From a virus, in the IMG/VR virus record IMGVR_UViG_3300042938_002038, positions 17,775 to 81,774 of that record: a stretch of DNA of 64,000 bases; one strand, 5' to 3'. Below, one piece after another: positions 27,389 to 38,900 of the stretch. Both the position numbers and the translations under genes were made by a program. Position 1 is the first letter of the stretch. The number at the start of each line of letters is the position of its first letter. The notes under the pieces were generated by a model that was not told where the DNA came from, ran no database searches, and saw only the letters and a program-made list of their open reading frames with translations.

Positions 27389-29209
27389 ATGCAAAACACT
27401 TCCATTTCACTTGTATCACTAGACTTCGACACAATAAAAACATCACTCAAAACATATCTTAAGTCTCAAGATAGATTTAAGGATTATGATTTTGATGGTT
27501 CTAATATGTCAGTACTACTTGATATTCTAGCATATAATACATATAAGAATGCTTTTTATCTAAACATGGTTGCAGCAGAGTCTTTTCTTGATTCTGCACA
27601 GATCAGAGATTCAGTTGTTTCAAAAGCAAAAGAGTTAAACTATACACCAAGATCTAGAAAATCATCCATTGCAAAACTAAATCTACAATTCCCACAGTCA
27701 GGATTGCAAACATTTGTTATACCTACAGGGACTAGATTCTCTGGGCAGAACTCAAATAGCACATATTCATATGTATCAAATCAAGCAGTCATCCTATATC
27801 CAAGTGGTGGATATTTTACCACAACTGATTATCCGATATATGAAGGTCGCTTTCTCACCGAAGCATATATTATGGACTATTCAGTTGAAAGACAACGATT
27901 CCTTCTTTCAAATCCACAGATAGACACAGATAGTCTTACTATAACTGTAAGTGAGGATAATGGAATCACTTTCACCGAATATACTTCCGCTGTAAGTCTA
28001 TTTGATCTGACCGCAAATTCAACTGTATTCTTCATTCAAAGTGCCGAAAACAACAAGTATGAAGTAGTATTTGGTGATGGTGTTCTAGGTAAAAGACCTA
28101 TGGATAGTTCTATTATCAGAGCACAATATAGAGTCACAAATGGTACTGATGGTAATGGATCCACAAATTTTGTTTTGGATGATAATTTGGGTGCAGTCAA
28201 TGGTTTGGGGACTGCGGTTGTTCCAACTATAGTATCTTCTGCTGCTTATGGTGGCGCTGAAAGAGAATCAATTGATTCTATTCGCTATAATGCACCAAGA
28301 CATTATGAAACTCAAGAAAGAGCCATTACAACCAATGACTTCAAAGCACTTCTACTAAACCAATTCACAAATATAAAAGCCGTAAACATATATGGCGGTG
28401 AAGATGTGAAGGATTCGGTGCGCTATGGTAGAGTCTATGTGGTACCTGTTACATATTCTGGTGTTACACTCACCACAAATGAAAAGTCGGACATTGAAAA
28501 ATATCTTAAGGATAGAACAGTGCTGGGGATCACTCCATATGTAATTGATCCAGAAACTCTATATCTTGTTATCAATTCAAATGTCAATTATGACAAAAAG
28601 TTAACTTCACTCACACCGACTGATATTGCTTCAATTGTGAAGTCTGCTATTGAAACTTACAATGTGAATAGTCTGCTTGATTTCAATATTGAATTTCTGC
28701 TATCTGATTTTACAACAATGATTGACAATTCTTATACTGCAATAAGTTCAAATGAGACCAAGATTCAGTTGAAGAAAATTTCATCAATAGGTATAGACAA
28801 GCCAGCTTATATTGCAATTGAATATAATAATAAGATTATTCCTGGCACCGTAATCAGCAGTGAATTTTCATCTGGTGACAGAACTTATAGATATACTGAC
28901 TATAATCCAAATAACAATACACTCTCAATAGTGCAAAATGCAAATGGAACTACCATAATAAATAGTTCTAAGAACATGTACCTTTGCGACATCACTTCAG
29001 TAGGTCAACAAACCTATACTGTGGCTGGAACAATCGACTACGAAATTGGTCATATTGATTTGAATCTCATAACTATAAATTCATTCAATGGGAATCTTGG
29101 AGTTGAATTTTACGCTACACCTATTGCTGAAAACATAAAAGCTGGTAGAAATGATCTGCTCACTATTGATGTGGAATATGGAATAAATGTTATTGCTAGA
29201 GAAGAATAA
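27389..29209 (+). CDS. 6: gp6 baseplate wedge protein
   Basis: The 606-residue protein matches gp6/gpJ-type wedges (T4 660 aa). It has D-F-D-G-S-N-M-S-V-L-L-D-I-L-A-Y-N-T-Y (about residues 33-51), a long N-terminal helix set, V-F-G-D-G-V-L-G-K (about 227-235) and R-Y-N-A-P-R-H-Y-E-T-Q-E-R-A-I-T-T-N-D-F (about 296-315). gp6 dimers form the inner baseplate ring. It starts 4 nt after gp25. Confidence 0.9.
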   Translation: MQNTSISLVSLDFDTIKTSLKTYLKSQDRFKDYDFDGSNMSVLLDILAYNTYKNAFYLNMVAAESFLDSAQIRDSVVSKAKELNYTPRSRKSSIAKLNLQFPQSGLQTFVIPTGTRFSGQNSNSTYSYVSNQAVILYPSGGYFTTTDYPIYEGRFLTEAYIMDYSVERQRFLLSNPQIDTDSLTITVSEDNGITFTEYTSAVSLFDLTANSTVFFIQSAENNKYEVVFGDGVLGKRPMDSSIIRAQYRVTNGTDGNGSTNFVLDDNLGAVNGLGTAVVPTIVSSAAYGGAERESIDSIRYNAPRHYETQERAITTNDFKALLLNQFTNIKAVNIYGGEDVKDSVRYGRVYVVPVTYSGVTLTTNEKSDIEKYLKDRTVLGITPYVIDPETLYLVINSNVNYDKKLTSLTPTDIASIVKSAIETYNVNSLLDFNIEFLLSDFTTMIDNSYTAISSNETKIQLKKISSIGIDKPAYIAIEYNNKIIPGTVISSEFSSGDRTYRYTDYNPNNNTLSIVQNANGTTIINSSKNMYLCDITSVGQQTYTVAGTIDYEIGHIDLNLITINSFNGNLGVEFYATPIAENIKAGRNDLLTIDVEYGINVIAREE

Positions 29210-29215
29210 TCAATA

Positions 29216-32200
29216 ATGTATATTGACAAATATATATCGCCACTTATTGCTAACCAATTCCCTGCTTTCTATAAAGATCAGGGACCTAATTTTATAGCAT
29301 TTGTAAAAGCCTATTATGAATGGGCAGAGCAAAGTGGCAACTTCATAGAACAATCTAGATCTCTATTTGATAATCTAGACATTGACAGCACATCAGCAGA
29401 GTTCATAAACCACTTTAAATCCCAATACGTTTCATTGCTCCCTGATTCCATTCTGGGTGATAAGCGTTTACTGATGAAACACATTTTGGATTTGTATAGA
29501 TCCAAAGGTACACCTAGAGCATATAATCTATTATTCAGAATCCTATTCAATGAGGATATTGAGTTCTATATTCCAAATGATTATATTTTTAAAGCATCAG
29601 ATAATGAATGGTTTGTTCCTAGATATATTGAAGTCACTGGATCCCCATATTTAAAGAATCTTATTGGCAAAAGAATATCATCAGTAGGTGAAACAAACTC
29701 TGCTGTTGTGGACAATTTTGCAAACGTCGTTCGAAACGGCAAAGAAATAAACATTTTGTTTTTAATTGCAATCAATGGTGAATTTAATACCGGATCTAGA
29801 ATAGTATGTGATGATCTTTACATTGGAACATCTGGTGCTTTTATTGACAATTATGCATATTCTCAGCTATCAGATGCCGATAAAGCATCCTATTCTCTAG
29901 TCTACACAGATACCAATGGACCATTTATTACCGGTTCCTTAAGTTCTGTCATTATTGAAGATGGCGGGACTGGTTTTAGTGTTGGTGATACTCTAAGCAT
30001 TCAAGATGGATCCGGATCAGAAGGTAAACTAAAAGTACTTAGAATCGGTAATGATACAAGTGGTAAAGTTTCATTTGCTATTATTGATGGTGGTTCTGGT
30101 TATACTCTAAATGCAAATGTGGTAGTGAGTGGTGGCGGTGGTGCTGGTGCCACATTTAAAGTTGGTGGTCTAATAGATAAAGAGCTTATCTATATCAATA
30201 CCGATCTTATTCCAACATATAGTAACACAAGTCTAGAATCAAATACTGCAGGCATGACGCTTGGCATTTCCGGAAATGCGGCCGCATTCTCTGCCACTGG
30301 AAATTTAATCACTTCGAGCTCAAATGTCATTGTAGCAGATGTTACATCTACAACCCTGAATAAGATTGCCAATGGAACATATGTTTCCAATACCACTTTG
30401 GGTATAAATCTCTATGCATATAGATCTGAAGGATCATTGGTTTGGTTTACTTCCACAACTGATTCAGATTTGAATAATGCAAATATAGTTGCTGGTGCTA
30501 TTGTCGGCAATGCAGCACAGAATGCATTTGTAAGTCTTAATACCGTCTGGCCTAAAACAGCCGTGACTGGTAATGCTGTAATAGTATCCAGTAATTCAAC
30601 CGCAATTATAGCAAATACAGTCAATGGATATTTCATCACAACTGGCACTGTGCGAGATGTTTTCACCACAGGTACCACAAATGTAAATGCATCTATTACC
30701 TCCGTAACAAGAAATACCGATTGGACTTTTGCTAATTCGGTGTCAGCATTGGATAATCTAGATTCTGTTATTGGGCAAGTACTGAACTTTCAAGAAGTTG
30801 AAATTGGCACTATTGCATTCCTCTCAGAACAAAATCCAGGCTCAAACTACGTTGAGAATCCTACAGTCACGGTGACTCAACCTGAAGTTTATGCTTATTT
30901 TATTCCAGATGGGAGAGGTGGTTTCAAAGGTAATAATGCAATCGTTAAAGGTTATACATCATTTGCCAATGGAGTTGTCACCGGAGCCGAAGTTATTTCA
31001 TCTGGATATGGGTATATTGATGGTGAAAGTATAACAGCACAAAGTGATACCACAAATAATTCCATTTCAATCATTACCGTTGTCGATTCAACTGGTAAAG
31101 GTATGGGCAGATGGAGAAATAGCAAGAGCTTTATCTCCGATATAAACTATCTTCAAGACAGCAAATTCTATCAGCAATATTCATATCAGATTCTTGCCCC
31201 AAGAATGCTTGAGACTTATGATACATTTGTTCGTGATATCGTCCATCAATCTGGTCTTGCTCTATACGGTAAATATCAACTCAAGGATTTTCAGTCATCC
31301 GAGAGTACCTTTGAATATGCATCAAATACCCAAACATTTGTCACAGACAATCCAGTCCTGAATCTAGATTTCACCACACAGACTATCAATTCACTTGCTA
31401 TTTTCACTAGAACATCCAATGGGTATTATCTAGATGCTAATGGTAATATGTCAGTGGCAAGTGCTAATACACCTAGATATGAATATTATTCTAATGGATC
31501 ATTCCGTGGGCTTCTGATTGAATCTCAGAGAACTAATTCAATCAGAAATAATAGCATGACTGGCGCAAATACCACCACAAATGCACTTCCAACTAATTGG
31601 AGTATATTTGCTTCAAGTGGTTTGGCAACAAGAGTTGTGGGGACTGGTGTTGTAAACGGTATTGATTACATTGATCTAAGAATAGTTGGAACCTCAACCA
31701 CCACTTTTTATGTGTTGGCATTTGACGGTTCTGTTATTGCTACAACTGCAGCACAGCGTTGGACAGAATCTTTCTGGATTTCATTGCTCTCTGGATCACT
31801 CACAAATATAACCAGTTGCAATATCAATATAAGATGGTCAGGTGGCACAGATGCAGATGGCGCATTTACTCCTACCTCTACATTTACAAGAATTTCACAC
31901 ACAGGGCTTTCACCAACTGGAACAACCGGTGTTTATCCTGCTCTATATTTGAATTTCTCTTCTGGTGTCTATGTTGATCTTACATTGAGAATTGGCATGC
32001 CTCAGATGGAGCTAGGTACTTCCATGAGTAGTGTCATCAGAACCACAACTGCAACTGCAACAAGAGCAGGTGATGTTCTTACAGTCAATTCAACCAGTTT
32101 CTCTAGCATATATAATGAGATATCTAGAGCTGGTGCAGTCTATATTGATGCAGTATTTCCACCAGTAACATCCTCCAATTTTGGTGTATTTGGCATTAGC

Positions 32201-32545
32201 AATAATAATGCCTTTGCAAATTCTTCATACTTTAGCTATTCAAATGCTTCGACAACATACTTTTGGTCTATTGGTGTTGCCACAGCTGCAGGTAATACCA
32301 CAACACTTCTACCAGGAAGAAATAAAATTGCCGCTGCATGGACTAGCAATACAATTAAAACTGGTTTAAATGGTGTAATTGTTGGCGATGGCACCGGTAC
32401 AATTGGATCACGATTTAATACATATAACCGTATGTACATTGGTGCTCTCTGGGATGGATCAAGTCAGTTTAATGGGCACTTCCGACAAGTAAAATTCTAT
32501 AATAAAACAAAATCAAATACAGAAATTATTGCTTTAACTTCTTAA
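29216..32545 (+). CDS. Large baseplate wedge protein with a C-terminal LamG-like domain, possibly gp7-like
   Basis: The 1109-residue protein begins with a domain seen in phage wedges (F-P-A-F-Y-K-D-Q-G-P-N-F-I-A-F-V-K-A-Y-Y and Y-R-S-K-G-T-P-R-A-Y-N-L-L-F-R, about residues 16-110). Its middle has repeated S-S-V-I-I-E-D-G-G-T-G-F-type turns. From about residue 718 a carbohydrate-binding-like domain starts, with F-T-R-T-S-N-G-Y-Y-L-D, P-R-Y-E-Y and G-L-L-I-E-S-Q-R-T-N, also found in the protein at 46873. Position after gp6 suggests gp7, but sequence does not prove it. Confidence 0.65.
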   Translation: MYIDKYISPLIANQFPAFYKDQGPNFIAFVKAYYEWAEQSGNFIEQSRSLFDNLDIDSTSAEFINHFKSQYVSLLPDSILGDKRLLMKHILDLYRSKGTPRAYNLLFRILFNEDIEFYIPNDYIFKASDNEWFVPRYIEVTGSPYLKNLIGKRISSVGETNSAVVDNFANVVRNGKEINILFLIAINGEFNTGSRIVCDDLYIGTSGAFIDNYAYSQLSDADKASYSLVYTDTNGPFITGSLSSVIIEDGGTGFSVGDTLSIQDGSGSEGKLKVLRIGNDTSGKVSFAIIDGGSGYTLNANVVVSGGGGAGATFKVGGLIDKELIYINTDLIPTYSNTSLESNTAGMTLGISGNAAAFSATGNLITSSSNVIVADVTSTTLNKIANGTYVSNTTLGINLYAYRSEGSLVWFTSTTDSDLNNANIVAGAIVGNAAQNAFVSLNTVWPKTAVTGNAVIVSSNSTAIIANTVNGYFITTGTVRDVFTTGTTNVNASITSVTRNTDWTFANSVSALDNLDSVIGQVLNFQEVEIGTIAFLSEQNPGSNYVENPTVTVTQPEVYAYFIPDGRGGFKGNNAIVKGYTSFANGVVTGAEVISSGYGYIDGESITAQSDTTNNSISIITVVDSTGKGMGRWRNSKSFISDINYLQDSKFYQQYSYQILAPRMLETYDTFVRDIVHQSGLALYGKYQLKDFQSSESTFEYASNTQTFVTDNPVLNLDFTTQTINSLAIFTRTSNGYYLDANGNMSVASANTPRYEYYSNGSFRGLLIESQRTNSIRNNSMTGANTTTNALPTNWSIFASSGLATRVVGTGVVNGIDYIDLRIVGTSTTTFYVLAFDGSVIATTAAQRWTESFWISLLSGSLTNITSCNINIRWSGGTDADGAFTPTSTFTRISHTGLSPTGTTGVYPALYLNFSSGVYVDLTLRIGMPQMELGTSMSSVIRTTTATATRAGDVLTVNSTSFSSIYNEISRAGAVYIDAVFPPVTSSNFGVFGISNNNAFANSSYFSYSNASTTYFWSIGVATAAGNTTTLLPGRNKIAAAWTSNTIKTGLNGVIVGDGTGTIGSRFNTYNRMYIGALWDGSSQFNGHFRQVKFYNKTKSNTEIIALTS

Positions 32546-32558
32546 AATAGGCATAGTA

Positions 32559-35500
32559 ATGGCGATTCTCACCACCAAGCACTCAGTTGATGTAGCAAAT
32601 TCATTCATCGACGATGTTAAAAACAATAAAAATACTTACTATACTTTCATGGGGCATCCCGCACCATGGAGTACTGAACCTACTGCGCCTGCTGCAAACG
32701 ATTCGGTAAATCAAGTAGAGCAATCAATTTATAACGATCTTGTCATTGGTAAGCTCATAGGGAACACAGATGTTTCACATGTAATACCAAGATATGATTG
32801 GACAAATAATACTGTCTATGCAAAATATGATAGAAATGATTCTGCGCTATTTGCTAAGCAGTTCTATGTCATGACAGATAGTTATGAGGTTTATAAAGTT
32901 ATTGATAATTCCTCAAATGGATATTCAACCGTAAAGCCTTCTCTTATCTCCACATTAGGAACATTCCAGACCGGTGATGGGTATATTTGGAAGTACATGT
33001 ATAGCGTTGATCCTACCTCAAATACCAAATTTACATCAGCAGATTATATCCCTGTTGCAACAAATACCTCTGTGTCATCCAATGCCGTCGGTGGCACAAT
33101 TGATACCATTTTTGTTTCCAATGCAGGTCTAAATTACAACACGTACCAGAATGGATATATTTTCAATTACGTAAGTTCATCTGAGATTCAATTACCAAAT
33201 ACGGCTACAATTTCCAATACCACAACTTCAACTGTAAATGACTTCTATAGTGGTGCTAGCATCTATTTGAAGTCTGGATATGGTGCTGGTCAAATAAGAA
33301 CCATTAATAGTTACGCAGGTGCTACTAGACTTGTAACAGTCAGTGAACCATTTGATACCTATGCTAAAATAGATCTTTCCGACACTCAAGGGACAATTCA
33401 AGCTACTCAAATAGCAACTCAAACTATTGATAGCATAAATCCACTTTATGCCAAGGGATATTTTAGTGTCGGTGATGTTGTTGTGCAGGTGAATAACGGC
33501 GTGACAGGCACAGTGGCATCTTATAATGGCACCACACTAAGAGTAATTAGAAATAACCTTGCGGTCAACTTCTCTACCGCATTTCCAATTCGCAATACAA
33601 ATAATGATGGAACATTAAAGCCAAGCAGAGTCTCCACAACTGCAGGTTCAAATACCGTAACAGCTTTCCAGGCTACTTTTAATGCCAACTCTTCAGTCAA
33701 TAGCACTGCGGATTCCATTAGTTTAGGTGCAAATCAATATTTCATTGATGGAGACTATGTCTACTATCAAGTGGCATCGGGTAATACCACAGTATCAGGA
33801 TTGACTGCCAATACATATTATTTCATTGTTGGTTCAAATGCCACTCATATAAAGCTATCCGCAACTGCTGGTGGCACTGCATGTAATATCACTGCTTCTG
33901 CCACATCAGAATCTGGTCATATACTATATGCACCACTTTCAAGCAGCTATGCTATAAATGATTATATCAGAGTTGGAACAAATGCAAATAATAACGTCAG
34001 AAGAATAACATCTGTTGGTACAACAACAGCTGCAGCTGAGAGTGGATTTGATACCACAACAATTGCTGATGTGCACTATTCACTCACAAATATTATTATG
34101 CCTGCAAATGTTTCACCTACAACTGCAACTGGTACTGTGAGCAATGTAAATCTAAACTCTGTAAGACTCAATGTAAGCGCTGCTTCACTGCCAGGCAAAA
34201 CTCTTATTATTGGTGAATCAGTCAAAATGGTTGATTCTTCAAATGTTGCTCAAGGTCCAATCGGTGTTGTTGCATATGCAAACTCTTCACAGGTTATTCT
34301 TGGTGGCGTTTCAGGGACTTGGGCTCTAGGCAATTACATCTTTGGTATGTCTTCTCTACAGAGACATTATATTGATCTTGCCGTATCAAGTCCAAATATA
34401 GTAATTTCAAATCCAGTAGGTATATTTGAAGCAGGGCAGAAAATTGTATTCAGTGGTAATGGTTCTGGTAATGCAGTTGCAACTGCTATCTCTGCTATTC
34501 CAAATAGTCTTACTGAATTTGTGATTAGTCCAAGAGTTACTATTACTGGTGACGGCACTGGCGCTCAAGCCTATGCGGTTGTAAACACCGCTTCTGGTAG
34601 TGCAAATACTATTCAACGATTTGTAATGGTGAATCCAGGTTCCGCCTATACCAATGCTAGTGTAATTGTCACCGATGGATCTGGATCTGGTGGATCCGGT
34701 GCACTTGCAACGCCATCCATTGCACCAGTAAAAGGGCATGGCTTTGATGCGGTTGAAGAACTGGGTGGTAAATATGTTGGTATCTATACTAAATTTGACA
34801 CACTTGAAAATGATTCATTCTCTTATCCTTCCCATGGATCTTACAGAACAGTTGGCATTCTAGTCAATCCAACATTCCAAGATGTTATTGTGGATTTGGA
34901 TTCATTTGATCGTGTTAAATTTACAATTACCGGTGCTTCAGGCTCTTATACTGTAAATGAAGTTGTAATCAATGCAAATGCAAGCATAAGCACTGGTTCT
35001 GCCAATCTTTACACAAATGCAACTGGTGTGGTGGCATATTCTAATAGCACTTATCTTGAATTAAAGAATGTCCGTGGTACTTTCTCCACTACGAGCAATA
35101 CCGCAAATAGACTCTATGGTATTTCATCGGGTGTATTTTCAACTCCAGTGTCATTTGCAAATGCGGCATTTGTTGCTAATTCAACATTTACTCAGGACAC
35201 AATTACTGGTAATGTAAAAACCGTAATTACAAATACTAGACTTAGACTAAATGAAGTTGCTGGTAGACTTTCCACAAATGCAACTATTAGCCAAGCATCA
35301 TCAAATGCATATGCAAATGTAACGGCGATATATACCTCAAATGGTCAAAAGAATGCTTCTACAAACTATGGTAGATATTTCAATCAGACTCTTAGATTGA
35401 CTATTAATTCAAACACTGGAAGCTTTCAAAGTGGTGAAGTTGTAAGTCAAGGTAATGCAGTTGGTTATCTAATGTCATCCGTTTATGAAAAAGATCTGTT

Positions 35501-35921
35501 GATCAGTGGAGTTACAGGGTCTTTTGCCAATGGACAACAAGTGGTGGATATTACTTCTGGTGCAAATGGTTATGTAGTCTTTGCAAATTCAACTTATCTA
35601 AAGCTTACCGGCGTTTCTAATAACCTTTCATTCGCTGTGGGGAATTATATAAATAATAACTTAGGGGCTAATGCACAAGTCACCGCTGTTTATCCTGTTC
35701 TACTTCTTTCAGGTGTTTACGGAACAAGTGCATTTACCGCAAGTTCAGTTGATATCGTGGGAAGTAATTCTGCAGCACGTGGGCAAGCAACTGATAGTTC
35801 ATTGATTACATATCCACAACTGGTGAAAAATAGCGGAGAAGTCATGTATCTTGAAAACGTAGCACCTATTACTAAAACACCAGACTCACAAGAACAATTT
35901 AAAATTGTTATAAAGTTCTAG
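32559..35921 (+). CDS. 8: gp8-like baseplate wedge protein, much enlarged
   Basis: The first about 180 residues match gp8: F-M-G-H-P-A-P-W-S-T-E, N-D-L-V-I-G-K-L-I, S-H-V-I-P-R-Y-D-W and T-G-D-G-Y-I-W-K-Y-M-Y (about residues 137-147). The remaining about 940 residues are Asn/Ser/Thr-rich beta repeats not present in T4 gp8 (334 aa). A module of about 75 residues (about 376-455) with G-D-Y-V-Y-Y, G-L-T and L-S-A-T-A-G-G recurs in two fibre proteins. It probably carries surface-exposed domains. Confidence 0.78.
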   Translation: MAILTTKHSVDVANSFIDDVKNNKNTYYTFMGHPAPWSTEPTAPAANDSVNQVEQSIYNDLVIGKLIGNTDVSHVIPRYDWTNNTVYAKYDRNDSALFAKQFYVMTDSYEVYKVIDNSSNGYSTVKPSLISTLGTFQTGDGYIWKYMYSVDPTSNTKFTSADYIPVATNTSVSSNAVGGTIDTIFVSNAGLNYNTYQNGYIFNYVSSSEIQLPNTATISNTTTSTVNDFYSGASIYLKSGYGAGQIRTINSYAGATRLVTVSEPFDTYAKIDLSDTQGTIQATQIATQTIDSINPLYAKGYFSVGDVVVQVNNGVTGTVASYNGTTLRVIRNNLAVNFSTAFPIRNTNNDGTLKPSRVSTTAGSNTVTAFQATFNANSSVNSTADSISLGANQYFIDGDYVYYQVASGNTTVSGLTANTYYFIVGSNATHIKLSATAGGTACNITASATSESGHILYAPLSSSYAINDYIRVGTNANNNVRRITSVGTTTAAAESGFDTTTIADVHYSLTNIIMPANVSPTTATGTVSNVNLNSVRLNVSAASLPGKTLIIGESVKMVDSSNVAQGPIGVVAYANSSQVILGGVSGTWALGNYIFGMSSLQRHYIDLAVSSPNIVISNPVGIFEAGQKIVFSGNGSGNAVATAISAIPNSLTEFVISPRVTITGDGTGAQAYAVVNTASGSANTIQRFVMVNPGSAYTNASVIVTDGSGSGGSGALATPSIAPVKGHGFDAVEELGGKYVGIYTKFDTLENDSFSYPSHGSYRTVGILVNPTFQDVIVDLDSFDRVKFTITGASGSYTVNEVVINANASISTGSANLYTNATGVVAYSNSTYLELKNVRGTFSTTSNTANRLYGISSGVFSTPVSFANAAFVANSTFTQDTITGNVKTVITNTRLRLNEVAGRLSTNATISQASSNAYANVTAIYTSNGQKNASTNYGRYFNQTLRLTINSNTGSFQSGEVVSQGNAVGYLMSSVYEKDLLISGVTGSFANGQQVVDITSGANGYVVFANSTYLKLTGVSNNLSFAVGNYINNNLGANAQVTAVYPVLLLSGVYGTSAFTASSVDIVGSNSAARGQATDSSLITYPQLVKNSGEVMYLENVAPITKTPDSQEQFKIVIKF

Positions 35922-35929
35922 AGGATTAA

Positions 35930-38900
35930 ATGACACTTCAAATAGATCTTTCCCGTAAGCCATATTTCGATGATTTTGACGAAGAAAAGAATTTTTATAG
36001 AGTTCTTTATCGTCCTTCCACTGCTGTTCAAACCAGAGAACTAAATCAAACACAGAGTATATTACAAGACCAGCTAGATAAATTCGGTCGTTCCATTTAT
36101 AAAGATGGATCGGTTGTTGAAGGTTGCTCATTTACATTTGATAATAATTACTTCTATGTAAAGATTCAAGATAGATTTGCAAACGGATCTGTCATTGAAT
36201 CCATTAGTGATTTAATCGGATCATATGTGCGTTCTGGTAATAGCAGTAGCTATCTGGAAGCAATCATAGTAAATACAGCTGCAGGTTTGGAAGCACTTAC
36301 ACCAAACTATAATACACTTTATCTTAAGTATTTAAACTCATACGTATATTCAAATGGATCCATTAAATCTGAATATTCAAATAATGATGTGCTTGAGATA
36401 TTTTCCTCTGCAAATGTAGCGATTGCAAATGCAACCGTAGCAAATACCACCAATTCTACTGGTCGTGGTTATGCTATGACAACATCAGAAGGTGTGATCT
36501 TCAAGAATGGATTCTTTGTCAGAGTAGCACCACAAACTCTTGTTATTTCAAAATACAACAATATCCCTAGTGATGTGTCTGTAGGATTTGATCTAGAACA
36601 AGATATTATCACAGCCGAAACAGACCCAAGTCTTGTTGATAATGCTGCTGGTTCACCAAATGAAGATGCACCTGGCGCCCATCGTCTGAAACTTGTTCCT
36701 TATCTTTCCATTAGAGCTGCTTCCGATATTTCAAATACCGCAACATTCTTCTCTCTAGTTGACTTCAAGAGTGGTCTACCTGTAACAATTCGTACAGATC
36801 CACAATATTCTGCACTAGGTAAGGAATTAGCTAGAAGAACATATGAAACAAATGGTGATTATGTTATCAATCCATTTATTCTTACCGTAGAGAATAAAAG
36901 TTCTACCGATGCAAATAATACCTCATATCTAAATCTGGTAAGTTCACCAGGTATTGGTTATGTCAAGGGAAATAGAGTAGAATTTCTCAATAAGAATGTC
37001 ACTGACATTAGAAAGGGGCTAAACACCTCAACCATTGCAGCACAACAAATTACTGCAAACTTTGGTTACTATATTAACGTTGATGAATATTGTGGTGATT
37101 TCAATAATGATCTGATTGATCAAGTAGAATTACATTCAATTGCTAAGACCTCAATTTCAAATAGAACATTCCTAAGCACTGGTTATTCTTCTACATCTAA
37201 GATTGGTACTGCATCAGTTCGTGGTTTTGCATATGATGATGGCACTCCCGGAACACCACGTGGTAAGTACAGACTATATCTATTCAATATTTCAATGAAC
37301 TCAGGCTTCAATTTCTCTGATGTTCGAAGTGTGATTCGTTATAGTTCTGGTGTCAAAGCCATGGCAGACTTGGTTCTTGATTACAATGGAACCTTGCAAG
37401 CCTATACTGCAACCATTCAAGATAATGCAAACGAAATCATGATCCATCCTTTTGGTCAAAAGGCCATTAAGTCCGATGGATTTGCTAATGTTCAGTATAT
37501 CTATAGAAATAGTTCGAATCAACAGTTCAATACCTCTGGTAGTATGACAATTTCTGTCACTACAGCAGGCACCGGTTCAGAAAGTTTTTACTATCAAGGA
37601 TCACTATCATCTGTTGCGGAAGAATCATTTGTTATAATTCCAACACAGACTAGAATTTCATCTGCAAATCTTTCTGGTACTGTTGCAATATCCTCAACAA
37701 GTGCCAACGTTGTGGGCACAAGCACTACATTTGCCACAGACTTCGTTGTCGGTGAATATATCAATGCTAATACTGAAACAAGAAGAATTAATTCTATTGT
37801 CAATAATACTCTAATTGTTGTTGACTCTGTATTCTCTGCAACTGGTTCTGGTAAGGCTTACTATAAGGAATTCCCAGCTGGCGTTCCAATTAATTTCGGC
37901 ACTAGTGGTAGAACTATCTCCATTTCTGGTAATTCTGCCACTCTTACACTAAATCACAACATTAATGCCACAATGCAATGCACCGTGTATTATGATGTAA
38001 AGCGCTCAGAAACCAAACCAATCGGCAAGGTTATTCAAAGAGATACTCATATTGCTATCTATACAGGTAATAATGCCGGTGGTACTACTGGTCCATGGTG
38101 CTTGGGTATCCCAGACGTTTATAAATTAAAACATGTTTATGTTGGCACAACAAAAGCAAATACAAATCCAGATATGCTTATTGACTTTGATCTAGACAAT
38201 GGTCAAAAAGATTCATATTATGGTCTAGGCTATATTTCATCCAAGAAACCATTGGCAAATAATCAGTGGCTACTTGTTGTTGTTGACAACTTTACACAAG
38301 ATATCACTCAGGGTAAAGGTTTCTTCACAGCAAATTCATACCCAATTGATGATGTCAATACTGCAAATACCCAAACCATCACTACTGCAACAATTCCAGT
38401 TTACAATTCTGTTGTGACCGGTAAAACATATGATCTCAGAGATTCACTAGATTTCAGACCATATGCTACAAATACTGCCGTTGCAAATGCCATCTCAAAT
38501 ACTGCTGCAACTGTAAATCCTGCCACCGCAGCCGCAACTATATTTGCGGTTGATCCTGTGAATGGTTCTTATCTACCTTCACCAGATTTACCTTATCAGT
38601 CAACAATTCAATACTATCTACCTAGAAAAGACAGAGTATCTCTCACCACCGGTGGTGATATTTTAGTGACCGAAGGTATTTCTGCTCAAAGACCTATAGC
38701 ACCTCTTGAAGTGCCAGATACCATGACTATTGGTATTGTAGATGTTCCTGCCTATCCTACATTGACTCCTGCTGATGCTGCAGCTGCTAGTCGTTATGAT
38801 TATGCCGTGCAGTCGTCTATTCAACAAATCAAACGCTATACAATGAGTGATATTGGCAAGCTTGCCAATAGAATTGATCGTCTAGAATACTATACTTCAC